Source: Azospirillum baldaniorum
GTDB lineage: Bacteria; Pseudomonadota; Alphaproteobacteria; Azospirillales; Azospirillaceae
Direction of reading: 5' to 3'
NCBI RefSeq assembly: GCF_003119195.2
Contig: NZ_CP022253.1
Coordinates: 2,055,001-2,119,000 of the forward strand
DNA length: 64,000 bases
The notes under the pieces were generated by a model. The model saw only the letters and a program-made list of their open reading frames with translations, was not told where the DNA came from and made no database searches. Made by a program: the position numbers and the translations under genes. Below are positions 1 to 10,928 of this stretch, piece after piece. Every line of letters begins with the position of its first letter. Within the stretch, counting starts at the first letter, position 1.

Positions 1-295
1 TCACGTTCGAATAGATGCGGCCCGTGGTGATGTTGTCGCCACGGCGCGCGGCCACGCCGGTGAAGCGCTCGTAATGGCCGAGGTCGAGGTCGGTCTCAGC
101 GCCGTCGTCGGTCACATAGACCTCGCCGTGCTGGTACGGGCTCATCGTGCCGGGGTCCACGTTCAGGTACGGGTCCAGCTTGCGAAGCCGCACCTTGTAG
201 CCGCGCGCCTGGAGAAGCGCCCCAAGCGCCGCCGACGCCAGACCTTTGCCCAGCGAGGAAACGACGCCACCGGTGATGAAGATGTAGCGAGTCAT
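1..295 (-). CDS. pyrG: CTP synthase, N-terminal part (runs off the window start)
   Basis: CTP synthase makes CTP from UTP using ATP and glutamine in the cytoplasm. Only about the first 98 residues are in the window. They open [20 protein letters not shown], the hallmark ATP-binding start of the synthetase domain, and continue with a conserved [20 protein letters not shown] segment and [19 protein letters not shown]. The start is the ATG at 295-293, because the family begins almost exactly there. It lies downstream of secG and tpiA on the same strand, a common alphaproteobacterial order. The glutaminase half lies outside the window. Identity is certain from family motifs. Confidence 0.95.
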   Translation of the reverse strand, partial: MTRYIFITGGVVSSLGKGLASAALGALLQARGYKVRLRKLDPYLNVDPGTMSPYQHGEVYVTDDGAETDLDLGHYERFTGVAARRGDNITTGRIYSNV

Positions 296-374
296 GTCCG
301 TCCGAAGACCTTCAGAGCCTGATCCGTTCCCCGAATTCGGACCGTCCCCCGGGCGCTGCCCAGATCGACGATCC

Positions 375-410
375 TCAAAAGAAAGAGGCGGCTTCGGGGG
401 AGGCCGCCTC
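375..410 (-). terminator. Rho-independent terminator after secG
   Basis: Read on the minus strand, an 8-bp perfect stem (GAGGCGGC/GCCGCCTC, bases 385-392 and 403-410) with a 10-nt loop is followed by TTTCTTTT. It lies between the secG stop (456) and the pyrG start (295). It should therefore end or attenuate the tpiA-secG transcript before pyrG. Confidence 0.75.
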
Positions 411-455
411 GCATCGGACCCGGCCGGAGCCGCGTCGCGTTTTGCCGGGCCGCGT

Positions 456-788
456 TTACTGGGCGACCGGCGGGGCGGGCTGCGCCGGCGCGGCCGGCTG
501 GGCGGGGGCCGCCGGGGCCACGGGCTGGGCCGGCATCGTGTCGATGATCGAGGTCGGCGCCCTGTGCGCGCCCGCCAGGATCGCCAGGACCAGGCTGGTC
601 GCCATGAAGCAGCCCGCCAGGATGCCGGTGGTCCGCGTCAGCAGATTGGCGGTGCCGCGGGTGGACATCATGCCCCCCATATTGCCGCCGCCGATGCCGA
701 GACCGCCGCCTTCCGATCGCTGGATCAGGATGACCCCGACCAGCGCCAGGGCGATCAGCAGGTGAATGACCAGAAGCACCGATTCCAT
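456..788 (-). CDS. secG: Preprotein translocase subunit SecG
   Basis: This is a small inner-membrane subunit of the SecYEG protein-export channel. The protein has 110 aa and two hydrophobic segments (about residues 2-22 and 48-70). Between them is the family motif [12 protein letters not shown] with a Gly/Met-rich stretch. The C-terminal tail is rich in Ala and Pro ([17 protein letters not shown]), as in many alphaproteobacterial SecG proteins. The ATG at 788 is chosen because it opens directly on the first membrane segment; an upstream in-frame start at 839 would add 17 unlike residues. It is followed by a terminator and then pyrG, and preceded by tpiA. Confidence 0.9.
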   Translation of the reverse strand: MESVLLVIHLLIALALVGVILIQRSEGGGLGIGGGNMGGMMSTRGTANLLTRTTGILAGCFMATSLVLAILAGAHRAPTSIIDTMPAQPVAPAAPAQPAAPAQPAPPVAQ

Positions 789-846
789 GCAGCCCGTTCC
801 CTTGATCCCTTCCCGGAGCGGTCCGCAGGGACCGCCCAAACCAACA

Positions 847-882
847 GCGCGCCACGGACCTTGGCAAGGGCCCGTGGCGCGC
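847..882. terminator. Strong hairpin between tpiA and secG
   Basis: An 11-bp perfect inverted repeat (GCGCGCCACGG at 847-857, CCGTGGCGCGC at 872-882) lies in the tpiA-secG gap. The T-run TTTTT (891-895) is on the plus-strand side, whereas the genes run on the minus strand. It could be a weak or factor-assisted terminator, or an mRNA-stabilising hairpin at the tpiA 3' end. The stem is certain but the function is a guess. Confidence 0.4.
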
Positions 883-916
883 GCCCACTGTTTTTAACGC
901 GGTCCTGCGCGATATG

Positions 917-1672
917 CTAGCGGCAACTGGTGGCGATCGCCCAGAAATCGTCCGCCTTCAGCGCGGCCCCACCGACCAGCGCGCCGTCCACATTCTCCAC
1001 CGCCATCAGTTCCGCCGCGTTGCCCGGCTTCACCGAACCGCCGTAGAGGACCCGCACCGCGTCGGGATCGGCGGTCTTGCCGGCCAGCTCCGCCCGGATG
1101 TGGGCGTGCATCGCCTTGACGTCGTCGGGCGTGGCGGTCTTGCCGGTGCCGATGGCCCAGACCGGCTCGTAGGCGATGACGGTGTTCGCCGCGGTGGCGC
1201 CCTCCGGGATCGAACCCTTGAGCTGGCTGGCGACCACGCTGTTGGCCTGCCCGGCGTCGCGCTGGGCCTCCGTCTCGCCGACGCAGATGATGGCGATCAG
1301 GCCCGCCTTGTGGGCGGCGGCGGCCTTGGCGGCGACCTGCGCGTCGGATTCGGCGTGGTCGGCGCGGCGCTCCGAATGGCCGAGGATGACGTAGCGGCAG
1401 CCGGCGTCGGTCAGCATGGCCGGGCTGACGTCGCCGGTGTGCGCGCCGGAGGTCTTGGCGTGGCAATCCTGCGCGCCCAGCGCCAGCGGGCTGCCGGAAA
1501 TGGCGTCGCCCACCGGGAACAGCAGCGGGAAGGGCGGGCACACCAGCATGTCGAAGGCGACCGTTCCGGCCCCCGTCAGGCGCCCGGCGAGATCCGAGGC
1601 CAGATCCAGCCCATCGGCCTTCAGCCCGTTCATCTTCCAGTTCCCGGCAATCAGTTTGCGGCGTGCGGCCAT
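917..1672 (-). CDS. tpiA: Triosephosphate isomerase
   Basis: It interconverts dihydroxyacetone phosphate and glyceraldehyde 3-phosphate in glycolysis and gluconeogenesis. The 251-aa protein has the normal family length. The active-site residues are visible: N11 and K13 in GNWKMNG, H99 in ILGHSERR and the catalytic E169 in [11 protein letters not shown]. The phosphate-binding GGSVKPGNA segment is near the C-terminus. The ATG at 1672 fits the conserved N-terminus ([16 protein letters not shown]). The divergent ppiD gene begins 217 bp away, so the gap at 1673-1889 holds both promoters. Confidence 0.96.
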   Translation of the reverse strand: MAARRKLIAGNWKMNGLKADGLDLASDLAGRLTGAGTVAFDMLVCPPFPLLFPVGDAISGSPLALGAQDCHAKTSGAHTGDVSPAMLTDAGCRYVILGHSERRADHAESDAQVAAKAAAAHKAGLIAIICVGETEAQRDAGQANSVVASQLKGSIPEGATAANTVIAYEPVWAIGTGKTATPDDVKAMHAHIRAELAGKTADPDAVRVLYGGSVKPGNAAELMAVENVDGALVGGAALKADDFWAIATSCR

Positions 1673-1813
1673 GGCGTTTTCGTCCTCCGGCTCTCGTTTG
1701 TTGGGTGCGGGTGTTCGTTGGCAAAGTGCGCCCCCTGTCTAGCAAGGAGTGCGGGGCATTTCCACCCGTCCAACGGGTTCTTTCCGATGGGGAATCGCGG
1801 GGGAAATGGGGTG

Positions 1814-1842
1814 TTGCCGGGCTTTCGCGGGGTGCCTATGAT
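1814..1842 (+). promoter_or_regulatory. Predicted sigma-70-type promoter of ppiD-trpE
   Basis: TTGCCG (1814-1819) and TATGAT (1837-1842) are separated by exactly 17 bp. They end 47 bp before the ppiD ATG at 1890. Both boxes are close to the consensus and correctly placed. The site would drive ppiD, trpE and the coupled membrane gene. Confidence 0.55.
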
Positions 1843-1889
1843 GCCGCCCCGGCCGCAGGGCCGCCCTTTGCGCACTCACTTCGGGTCCC

Positions 1890-3776
1890 ATGCTTCAGTT
1901 CATCCGCACTTACGCCGGTTCGTGGGTCGTCAAGATCCTGTTCGTGCTCCTCATCGTCAGCTTCGCGGCCTGGGGCATCGGCGACATGATCCGCACAGGC
2001 GGGATCTCCAGCACCGTCGCGTCCGTCGGCAAGGTGGACATCGACCGGGCGGAGCTGGACCAGGAGTTCCGCCGCCAGATGGAGCGGCTGCGCCCCATGC
2101 TGGGCGGCAACCTGACGACGGAGCAGGCGCGCCAGTTCGGCCTGCTCGACCAGTCGCTGTCGGCGCTGGTGCAGCGCGCGCTCTACGATCAGGCGGCGCG
2201 CGACGCCGGGATCTCGGTCGGTCCGGACGTGGTGCGCCAGCGCATCGCCGAGGAGCCGGCCTTCCGCAACGCGCAGAACCAGTTCGACGCGGCCCAGTTC
2301 CGCAGCGTGCTGCGCAACAACCAGCTCACCGAGGACGGCTACGTCGCCCTGCTGCGCCGTGAGACCGCGCGCGAGCTGGTCGCCGGAGCGGTCGGCGCCG
2401 GGGTGACTCCGCCGAAGCCGCTGGTCCAGGACCTCTACCGCTTCCGCGGGGAGCGCCGCGTGGCCGAGGTGGTCACCCTGCCCAACGCCGCCATCGGCGA
2501 CGTCGGGGTGCCCGACGAGGCGGAGCTGACCCGCTATTACGAGGACCATCAGGTCCGCTTCACCGCGCCGGAATACCGCGCGCTGAGCATCGCCCAGCTC
2601 TCCGCCGACGAGATCGCCAAGGACATCCGGATCTCCGACAACGAACTCCGCGCCGCCTATGACGAGCGTGCCGACGAGTTGGGCACGCCGGAGCGCCGCA
2701 CGGTGGAGATGGTCCTGGCCGATGACGAGGCGAAGGCGAAGCAGATCGCCGAGGCCGCCAAGACCAAGGGCCTGACCGCCGCCGCCAAGGACGCCGGGAC
2801 CGACGTCATCACGCTCGACAACGTCACCCGCAACGAGCTGCCGGAGATCGGCGACGCCGCCTTCGCGCTGGCCCAGGGTGCCGTCAGCGACGCGGTGCGC
2901 AGCGGGCTGGGCTGGCACGTCCTGACGGTCACCGCCATCCAGCCGGGCGCCACCAAGAGCTTCGAGGAGGCCCGCGACCAGCTCCTGGCCGAGCTGCGCA
3001 AGGAGAAGGCGATGGATTCGCTCTACTCCATCGCCAACCGGGTCGAGGACCAGCTCGCCAGCGGCGCCCCGCTGGAGGAGGTCGCCCAGGCCCAGTCGCT
3101 GCCCATCGCCAAGATCGCCGCGGTCGACAGCAGCGGCAAGGCGCCGGACGGCAAGGACGCCGCCCCGGGCCGCGCGAACTTCGCCGCCATGGTGCAGACC
3201 GCCTTCCAGCTCGCCTCCGGCGCCACCTCGAACCTGACCGAAGCGCCCAACAACGTCTTCTACACCGTGCGCGTCGACGGCGTGACCCCCGCCGCCGCCA
3301 AGCCGCTGGCCGAGGTGCGCGATCAGGCCATCGCAGGCTGGCAGGACGACAAGCGCGCCAAGCTGGCCGCCGAGAAGGCCCAGGACATCGCCGCCAAGCT
3401 GAAGCAGGGTTCGGAAGCCGCGGCGCAGGACGTCGCCAGCCAGTCCGGCGCCAGCTTCGCCATGACCACGCCCTTCACCCGCGACGCCCGTTCGGTCGAG
3501 GGGCTGCCGGGCGAGCTGGTGCGCAAGCTGTTCGAGGTGAAGCCCGGCGAGACGGTGACCGGCGCCACCGCCGACAGCCAGGTCGTCGCCCGCCTGAAGG
3601 AGATCATCCCGGCGGACCCGGCGGCGGCCGACGCCACGCTGGCGACCGTGGAGAGCACCGTCGCCCAGGGGCTGGAAAGCGACATCATGGCCCAGTTCGG
3701 CAACGCGCTGCGCAACAGCTACCCGGTCGAGGTTCACCGCAACCGCATCGACCAGTTCTTCGCCAGCGGTAACTAA
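1890..3776 (+). CDS. ppiD: Periplasmic folding factor PpiD (SurA N-terminal and parvulin domains)
   Basis: This is a membrane-anchored periplasmic chaperone and peptidyl-prolyl isomerase-like protein that assists outer-membrane and secreted protein folding at the Sec exit. The 628-aa protein begins with a short cytoplasmic end and one membrane helix (about residues 11-31, VVKILFVLLIVSFAAWGIG), the standard PpiD topology. A SurA-like N-terminal region follows (about 40-170), then a central rotamase-type region (about 265-355) and a long helical C-terminus. The parvulin domain looks diverged, so isomerase activity is uncertain. It is followed after 24 bp by trpE, an order shared by many alphaproteobacteria. 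Confidence 0.88.
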   Translation: MLQFIRTYAGSWVVKILFVLLIVSFAAWGIGDMIRTGGISSTVASVGKVDIDRAELDQEFRRQMERLRPMLGGNLTTEQARQFGLLDQSLSALVQRALYDQAARDAGISVGPDVVRQRIAEEPAFRNAQNQFDAAQFRSVLRNNQLTEDGYVALLRRETARELVAGAVGAGVTPPKPLVQDLYRFRGERRVAEVVTLPNAAIGDVGVPDEAELTRYYEDHQVRFTAPEYRALSIAQLSADEIAKDIRISDNELRAAYDERADELGTPERRTVEMVLADDEAKAKQIAEAAKTKGLTAAAKDAGTDVITLDNVTRNELPEIGDAAFALAQGAVSDAVRSGLGWHVLTVTAIQPGATKSFEEARDQLLAELRKEKAMDSLYSIANRVEDQLASGAPLEEVAQAQSLPIAKIAAVDSSGKAPDGKDAAPGRANFAAMVQTAFQLASGATSNLTEAPNNVFYTVRVDGVTPAAAKPLAEVRDQAIAGWQDDKRAKLAAEKAQDIAAKLKQGSEAAAQDVASQSGASFAMTTPFTRDARSVEGLPGELVRKLFEVKPGETVTGATADSQVVARLKEIIPADPAAADATLATVESTVAQGLESDIMAQFGNALRNSYPVEVHRNRIDQFFASGN

Positions 3777-3800
3777 CCACACTCAATCGAGGCCCGTCCC

Positions 3801-5312
<1,512 letters not shown>

Positions 5313-5319
5313 GGACCGC

Positions 5320-6123
5320 ATGCCCCTCGATGCGCTGCTGCTGCCGCTGATCGTCAAGATCGTGGCGGCGGCCCTGGTCGTCGTCGCCGCCTCGCTGGCG
5401 GCGGAGAAGGCCGGCCCCTTCTACGGCGGCATGATCACCGCCCTGCCCGTCTCGACCGGCCCGGCCTTCGTGATGCTCGCGATGGAGCATGACGACGGCT
5501 TCGTCGCCGACGCCGCCCTGTCGGGAATGGTCGGGAACGCCACGATCGTCCTCTATCTGGCGCTTCTGGTGCGGATCGCCCCGCTCTGGAGCATGCCGGC
5601 GACGGTCATCGCCAGTTCCGTCTTCTGGATCGCCACAGCGGCCACTCTGCGCTCCGCCGTCGAATGGACGCTGCCGCTGGCCCTGCTGCTGACGCTGGGC
5701 TGCTACGGGATCGCCGCCTGGGCGGTGTCGGCGCCGATCCCGGCGGACAAGGTAGTCCGGACGGCACGATCGCGCTGGTACGACATCCCGGCCCGCGCCG
5801 GTCTCGTCGGCCTTCTGGTCGCGACGGTGACCACGCTCAGCCACAGCATCGGCCCGGCGGCCACCGGAATCGCCGCGGTGTTCCCCATCGCCCTGACCAG
5901 CCTGACGGTGATCCTGCACGGCCGCATGGGCGGCGGCGTGGTCGCCGCGGCGATGCGCAGCGCGCTGCTGACCAACCCCGGCCTCGCCCTGGCGCTGACC
6001 ACCGCCCATCTGCTGGCCGAACCCGCCGGACGCACCGTGGCGCTGAGCGTCGCCCTGGCGGTGTCGCTGTCCTGGGCCGGCATCCTGCTTCTCTGGCGGT
6101 TGCGCCGTCCACAGGCGGCCTGA
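5320..6123 (+). CDS. Uncharacterised polytopic membrane protein coupled to trpE
   Basis: I do not recognise the family. The 267-aa protein is very hydrophobic with roughly eight predicted membrane helices (about 5-25, 30-50, 60-80, 83-102, 105-126, 146-165, 168-186 and 235-258). It has few charged residues, and loops include AEKAGPFYGGMITALPVSTGPAF (residues 26-48) and MEHDDGF. There is no ATP-binding or catalytic motif, so a small transporter or permease-like protein is possible. The start lies 7 bp after the trpE stop with AAGGA overlapping the junction. It is therefore probably co-transcribed and co-translated with trpE. A role in aromatic amino acid transport is a guess. Confidence 0.75.
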   Translation: MPLDALLLPLIVKIVAAALVVVAASLAAEKAGPFYGGMITALPVSTGPAFVMLAMEHDDGFVADAALSGMVGNATIVLYLALLVRIAPLWSMPATVIASSVFWIATAATLRSAVEWTLPLALLLTLGCYGIAAWAVSAPIPADKVVRTARSRWYDIPARAGLVGLLVATVTTLSHSIGPAATGIAAVFPIALTSLTVILHGRMGGGVVAAAMRSALLTNPGLALALTTAHLLAEPAGRTVALSVALAVSLSWAGILLLWRLRRPQAA

Positions 6124-6353
6124 TCGCCGACATCGAAAGCGGTTCCTTCCACAGCCCTCCTCACCGCCGCCGACGCGGACCCGCCTCGGTGACCGCGGGG
6201 CGCCCGCGTGATGGCGCGCACCATTCCCCCCGCACCTTTGATCCGCGGAACCTGGCCACCGATGATGCTCAAGCCATCGGCGCATGGCATTTCACGACGA
6301 TCCGCGCCGGGCCGTCCTGGAGGCAGAGTTCGAGTCGACAAAGGACCAGCCCG

Positions 6354-7046
6354 ATGCCCAACATCGCCTTCAATTTCGCGCAACCCGGCGGAAGCAATGC
6401 TTGCGGCGCCTATGCACTGACGGCCGCGCTGACCGCCCTCCCGTCCGTGGCGAGCGCCAACTATCCCATTACGCTGTGCCACAGCACGCCCAGAACGAGA
6501 ATGCTGACGCCCCCGGTCACCATCAATGGAAGCGAGGCCGGTCATGCCCTTGCGGGCAAAATCTACAAGATCACAGGCGATCTCGACATCGCCGGCTCTT
6601 TGGGGTCGATGAGCGTCGCCTACGAGGACGGCCCCGATCTGCAGAATTCGCCGTCCGCTCTTGCCTACGTCGCCAAGCAATTCGGGCTGACCGTCACCGT
6701 CAACATCATCAAGGATGCCAACACGAAGGCATCCACCTGCCAGACGATGGCCAGTCTTCTTCTCCAGGATTTCGATGACGAGGTGCGCCGCTGCATGCTG
6801 AGCGCCACGGTCAACGGCGAAGGAGGCAACGGCGTACTCAACGGTGTGGACTACGCCGCTCCGGGTTCCGATGAAGTGCACCTGCTCTGCGTGGCCCAGG
6901 GCAAAAGCATGCATTGGCTGACGCGAGGAACGAACGGCTTCTACGATCCCGGCGACGCGACCATCAACGCCTGGACCATCGCCGCCGATGGGACGATGAC
7001 CGGCGGAGGCTACACCTTCACCGGAATCTGGATCGTCCTGAAGTAG
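6354..7046 (+). CDS. Papain-like cysteine peptidase or effector-type orphan protein
   Basis: The 230-aa protein shows an arrangement typical of papain-like enzymes: Q10 and C17 (QPGGSNACGAYAL), H187 (KSMHWLTRG) and D198 (GFYDPG), all in the usual order. The H-to-D spacing and the FYDP context match peptidase C39/C58-like folds. There is no signal peptide, membrane segment or neighbouring processing gene. The start at 6354 has AAGGAC upstream and begins the conserved-looking part. The same frame is open further upstream to 5664, but that part overlaps the preceding gene. It contains more Asn, Thr and Ser than its neighbours, suggesting separate ancestry. The function is unknown; assignment rests on motif pattern only. 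Confidence 0.7.
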   Translation: MPNIAFNFAQPGGSNACGAYALTAALTALPSVASANYPITLCHSTPRTRMLTPPVTINGSEAGHALAGKIYKITGDLDIAGSLGSMSVAYEDGPDLQNSPSALAYVAKQFGLTVTVNIIKDANTKASTCQTMASLLLQDFDDEVRRCMLSATVNGEGGNGVLNGVDYAAPGSDEVHLLCVAQGKSMHWLTRGTNGFYDPGDATINAWTIAADGTMTGGGYTFTGIWIVLK

Positions 7047-7083
7047 GTTTTTTCCAGCCCGGCTGAATGCGCCTGACGCCTCC

Positions 7084-7287
7084 TCAGGCTTGGCCGCCGA
7101 AATCGAAGCCGGCGCCCTCCACGGCCTTCTTCACCGTCTCAGGGGCGACTCCTCCCTCCACGGCCACGGTGCCGGCGTCGAGGTCCACCGTCACGGCGGC
7201 GCCCGGCGCCAGTTTGCCGATGGCGTTGGTGACGGAACGGGCGCAGCCGCCGCAGGTCATGCCGCCGACCTTGTAGGTATCAGCCAT
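7084..7287 (-). CDS. Heavy-metal-binding HMA-domain protein, CopZ-like
   Basis: The 67-aa protein consists of one heavy-metal-associated domain with a ferredoxin-like fold. The metal-binding loop GGMTCGGCARSV carries C12 and C15, the pair that binds Cu(I) in CopZ-type chaperones. The length is that of a stand-alone copper chaperone. No copper P-type ATPase or CueR regulator is adjacent, so its partner lies elsewhere. An AGGAGAGTT-type ribosome-binding site precedes the ATG at 7287. The upstream gene on the same strand ends 27 bp before it (deacetylase stop at 7315). Confidence 0.88.
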   Translation of the reverse strand: MADTYKVGGMTCGGCARSVTNAIGKLAPGAAVTVDLDAGTVAVEGGVAPETVKKAVEGAGFDFGGQA

Positions 7288-7314
7288 GGAACTCTCCTCA
7301 AGCGGGACCGGCGG

Positions 7315-8514
7315 TCACCCGCCGGTGTGGTGGGCGCGCACGACGGCGCTGACCGGAACCAGGACGAAGCCGCGTTTCTGCACCTCCGGCATCCAGGAGG
7401 CCAGTGCGTCGATTGTCGCATCGTGCGGGTGGCCGATGGCGATGGCGTAGCCCTGCTTGCGCGCCACCTGCTCCGTCTTGGCGAGCTGGCTGCGCACCGC
7501 CGGCACGGTCATCTCGTTGTCCAGGAAGATGTCGCGTCCGGCGAAGGGCATCTGAAACTCCCGCGCGAGGGTCAGGCCGGCGCTCTTCGCGGTGGTCCGG
7601 CTGTCCAGCCACAACAGGCCGCGGCGCGCGATCTCCCCCAGCACGGGCGCCATGGCCGCGGAATCGGCGGTGAAGCGGCTGCCCATGTGGTTGTTCACCC
7701 CGACATAGCCGTCGAAGCTGTCCAGCGCCGCCTTGGTCCGGCGCAGGATTTCGCCCTTGTCGAGCGACACGCGCAGCGCCTGCGGTCCCGGATCGGCGGA
7801 GCCGCTGGGTTCCATGGGCAGGTGCAGCATCAGCTCGTGCCCGGCGGCGCGGGCGGCGCGGGCCTGGGCCGGCAATTCGTGGGCGTAGGGCAGCCACGCC
7901 AGCGTCAGCGGCGCCGGCAGCGACACCGTGCGGTTCGAGCGCTTGCGGTCCACCCCCATGTCGTCGATGACGATGGCGATGGCCGGCTTGCCCGGCGGAG
8001 CGCGGAAGGGCAGCGCGTTCTTCTTCCACAGCGGCGAGCCGGGGCCCACCTTCGGTGGTTCCAGCGGGGCGACGGGAGGCGGCAGCATCGCCACCACCGG
8101 CTTCGGCGTCAGGGCCGGCGGCGGGGGCGGCGCGGGAACCGGAACGGGGGCCGGGGCCTCGGTCACCTGGGGAGGCGGCGCGGGAACCGGCGCCGGAGCG
8201 GGTTCGACCTCGCGAACCGGCGGAGGCGGAGGCGGCGCTTCGGCGACCTTGGGCGGCGGCGCCTTGATCGGCGAAGCGGGGGCGATGACCGGCGCCTCCC
8301 GCTCCACCACGGTCTCCATCTTCGGCGCGTCGCGCCCGATGATGAATCGCGCGCCGAGCGCCACCGCGAAGACCGCGATCACCCCGGCCAGCGCCAGCAG
8401 GACCGGCGAGACGGCGCGCCCCGATGCCATCCGTCCGGATGCGGAGGCGGGCGTTTTCGGCGATGGCTTCCGTACCGCGGCTTTCTGGGGCTTGCGCGGC
8501 GTTTTTTTGGCCAT
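7315..8514 (-). CDS. Divergent polysaccharide deacetylase family protein (YibQ-like)
   Basis: The 399-aa protein has a basic, Lys/Pro-rich cytoplasmic start and one membrane helix at about 35-55. A long Pro/Ala-rich periplasmic linker (about 70-150) follows, then a C-terminal divergent polysaccharide deacetylase domain (about 165-395). Visible domain motifs are PAIAIVIDDMGVD, NNHMGSRFT and AIGHPHDATIDAL, which carry the Asp and His residues seen in this family. The domain probably acts on cell-wall or surface polysaccharide, but its substrate is not known. The ATG at 8514 (MAKKTPRK) is chosen over the upstream start at 8607 because it begins the typical basic N-terminus. Confidence 0.82.
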   Translation of the reverse strand: MAKKTPRKPQKAAVRKPSPKTPASASGRMASGRAVSPVLLALAGVIAVFAVALGARFIIGRDAPKMETVVEREAPVIAPASPIKAPPPKVAEAPPPPPPVREVEPAPAPVPAPPPQVTEAPAPVPVPAPPPPPALTPKPVVAMLPPPVAPLEPPKVGPGSPLWKKNALPFRAPPGKPAIAIVIDDMGVDRKRSNRTVSLPAPLTLAWLPYAHELPAQARAARAAGHELMLHLPMEPSGSADPGPQALRVSLDKGEILRRTKAALDSFDGYVGVNNHMGSRFTADSAAMAPVLGEIARRGLLWLDSRTTAKSAGLTLAREFQMPFAGRDIFLDNEMTVPAVRSQLAKTEQVARKQGYAIAIGHPHDATIDALASWMPEVQKRGFVLVPVSAVVRAHHTGG

Positions 8515-8633
8515 GGGAAAGAATCTCGAACCCTGGTTTCCGGTTTGCGCGCAAGGTGGCACCCCCGCTCCGTCCCTGCAACAGCGGAGCGGGGTGGAGG
8601 CCTCCACCGGCTGGGACTATGCTGTGACCCGCC

Positions 8634-9098
8634 ATGCCCCGCACTCTGATCCTCCTGACGCTCCTCGTCACCGCCACCGTCGGCCCCGTCCTCGCGAACG
8701 AGGTCCGCTGCCCGGCCAGCCTGACCGTGCAGGCCCAGCCGGAGGCGCCGGGCGGCTGGTCGCCCTACGCGGCGAAGGACCAGCACGCCTTTGCCGGCGT
8801 CGCGCTGGTGGAGGGCGACCGGGCGGCGCAGATGACGTCTCCCGCCCTGGCCCCCGCACCGGCGGCGCTGGAGCCGGACCGCAGCCTGCGGCGGGGCCGC
8901 TCGGAAATCCGGCAATGGGACTTCCCCGCCGCGCGGCGCGACAACGTCTTCCTGATCTGCCGCTACGCCGGGACGCAGGCCACGCTGGCCATCGAACTGC
9001 CGCGCACGGTGCGGCGCTGCCAGATCACCGAGGAGACCGACGCGCGCGGCATCGTCCTGGACAAGCCGGCGACGGCGCCGCAGTTCCTCTGCCGCTGA
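8634..9098 (+). CDS. Small secreted protein, STY0301-like
   Basis: The 154-aa protein has a clear signal peptide (about 1-21, ending GPVLA before NEVRC). The mature part carries C25, a GGWSPY segment, a QWDFP segment, a CRYAG segment and a last cysteine two residues from the end. This spacing of Cys and Trp resembles the STY0301 family of small periplasmic proteins of unknown function. It starts 120 bp from the divergent deacetylase gene and precedes trpG by 169 bp. Nothing in the sequence indicates a biochemical role. Confidence 0.7.
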   Translation: MPRTLILLTLLVTATVGPVLANEVRCPASLTVQAQPEAPGGWSPYAAKDQHAFAGVALVEGDRAAQMTSPALAPAPAALEPDRSLRRGRSEIRQWDFPAARRDNVFLICRYAGTQATLAIELPRTVRRCQITEETDARGIVLDKPATAPQFLCR

Positions 9099-9267
9099 TT
9101 CTCCGCCGAGTCGAGGTTCGGACGGGCTGGAAATCCACCGCTCCAGCCGCTAGGGTACCCGCCTTGGAACAAGGCCGGAACGCTATTCCGGGACGATCGG
9201 GCCGGGAACAATGGACCCGAGACCGACGGACCGGAAACGACAGGCCGGAAGGATGCCGGGGCGCCCC

Positions 9268-9854
9268 ATGCTGCTGCTCATCGATAATTACGACAGCTTC
9301 ACCTACAACCTCGTCCATTACCTGGGCGAACTGGGCGCCGAACTGGACGTCCGCCGCAACGACAGCCTGACGGTGGAGGAGGCCATGGCGCTCCGCCCCG
9401 AGGGAATCGTGCTGTCGCCCGGCCCCTGCGATCCGGACAAGGCGGGCATCTGCCTGCCGCTGATCGACGCCGCCGCCAAGGCCGGCGTTCCGCTGATGGG
9501 TGTGTGCCTGGGCCATCAGGCCATCGGGCAGGCCTTCGGCGGCACGGTGCTGCGCGCGCCGGTGCCGATGCACGGCAAGGTCGACCGCATGTTCCACCAG
9601 GGGCGCGGCGTCCTGAAGGACCTGCCCTCGCCCTTCCGGGCCACCCGCTACCACTCGCTGATCGTCGAGCGCGCCACCCTGCCCGCCTGCCTGGAGGTGA
9701 CCGGCGAGACGGAGGACGGGCTGATCATGGCGCTGTCCCACTGCGAGTTGCCGATCCACGGCGTGCAGTTCCACCCGGAAAGCATCGAGAGCGAGCACGG
9801 GCACAAGATCCTGGAAAACTTCCTGAACACGACCCGCCGGCTGGAGACCGCCGC

Positions 9855-9858
<4 letters not shown>
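9268..9858 (+). CDS. trpG: Anthranilate synthase component II (glutamine amidotransferase)
   Basis: It supplies ammonia from glutamine to TrpE. The 196-aa class I glutaminase has the complete triad C80 (MGVCLGHQ), H169 and E171 (FHPESI), and the family N-terminus [13 protein letters not shown]. The ATG at 9268 is chosen because homologues start here. An in-frame ATG at 9253 is possible, and GGAAGG at 9247-9252 sits nearer to it. Stop and trpD start overlap (ATGA), so the two are translationally coupled. No Trp-rich leader peptide was seen in the 169 bp upstream. Confidence 0.95.

Positions 9859-10924
<1,066 letters not shown>

Positions 10925-10928
<4 letters not shown>

Noticed and set aside
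5664..6353. Extension of the papain-like gene upstream as one 460-codon protein
   Set aside because: The first 230 codons overlap the membrane protein in another frame and have a shadow-like composition; AAGGAC sits before the ATG at 6354.
9099..9267. A trp attenuator or leader peptide before trpG
   Set aside because: No short frame with tandem Trp codons was seen, and the GGCTGGA/TCCAGCC hairpin near 9125-9148 has no T-run. The 24-bp gap before trpE is too short for a leader.
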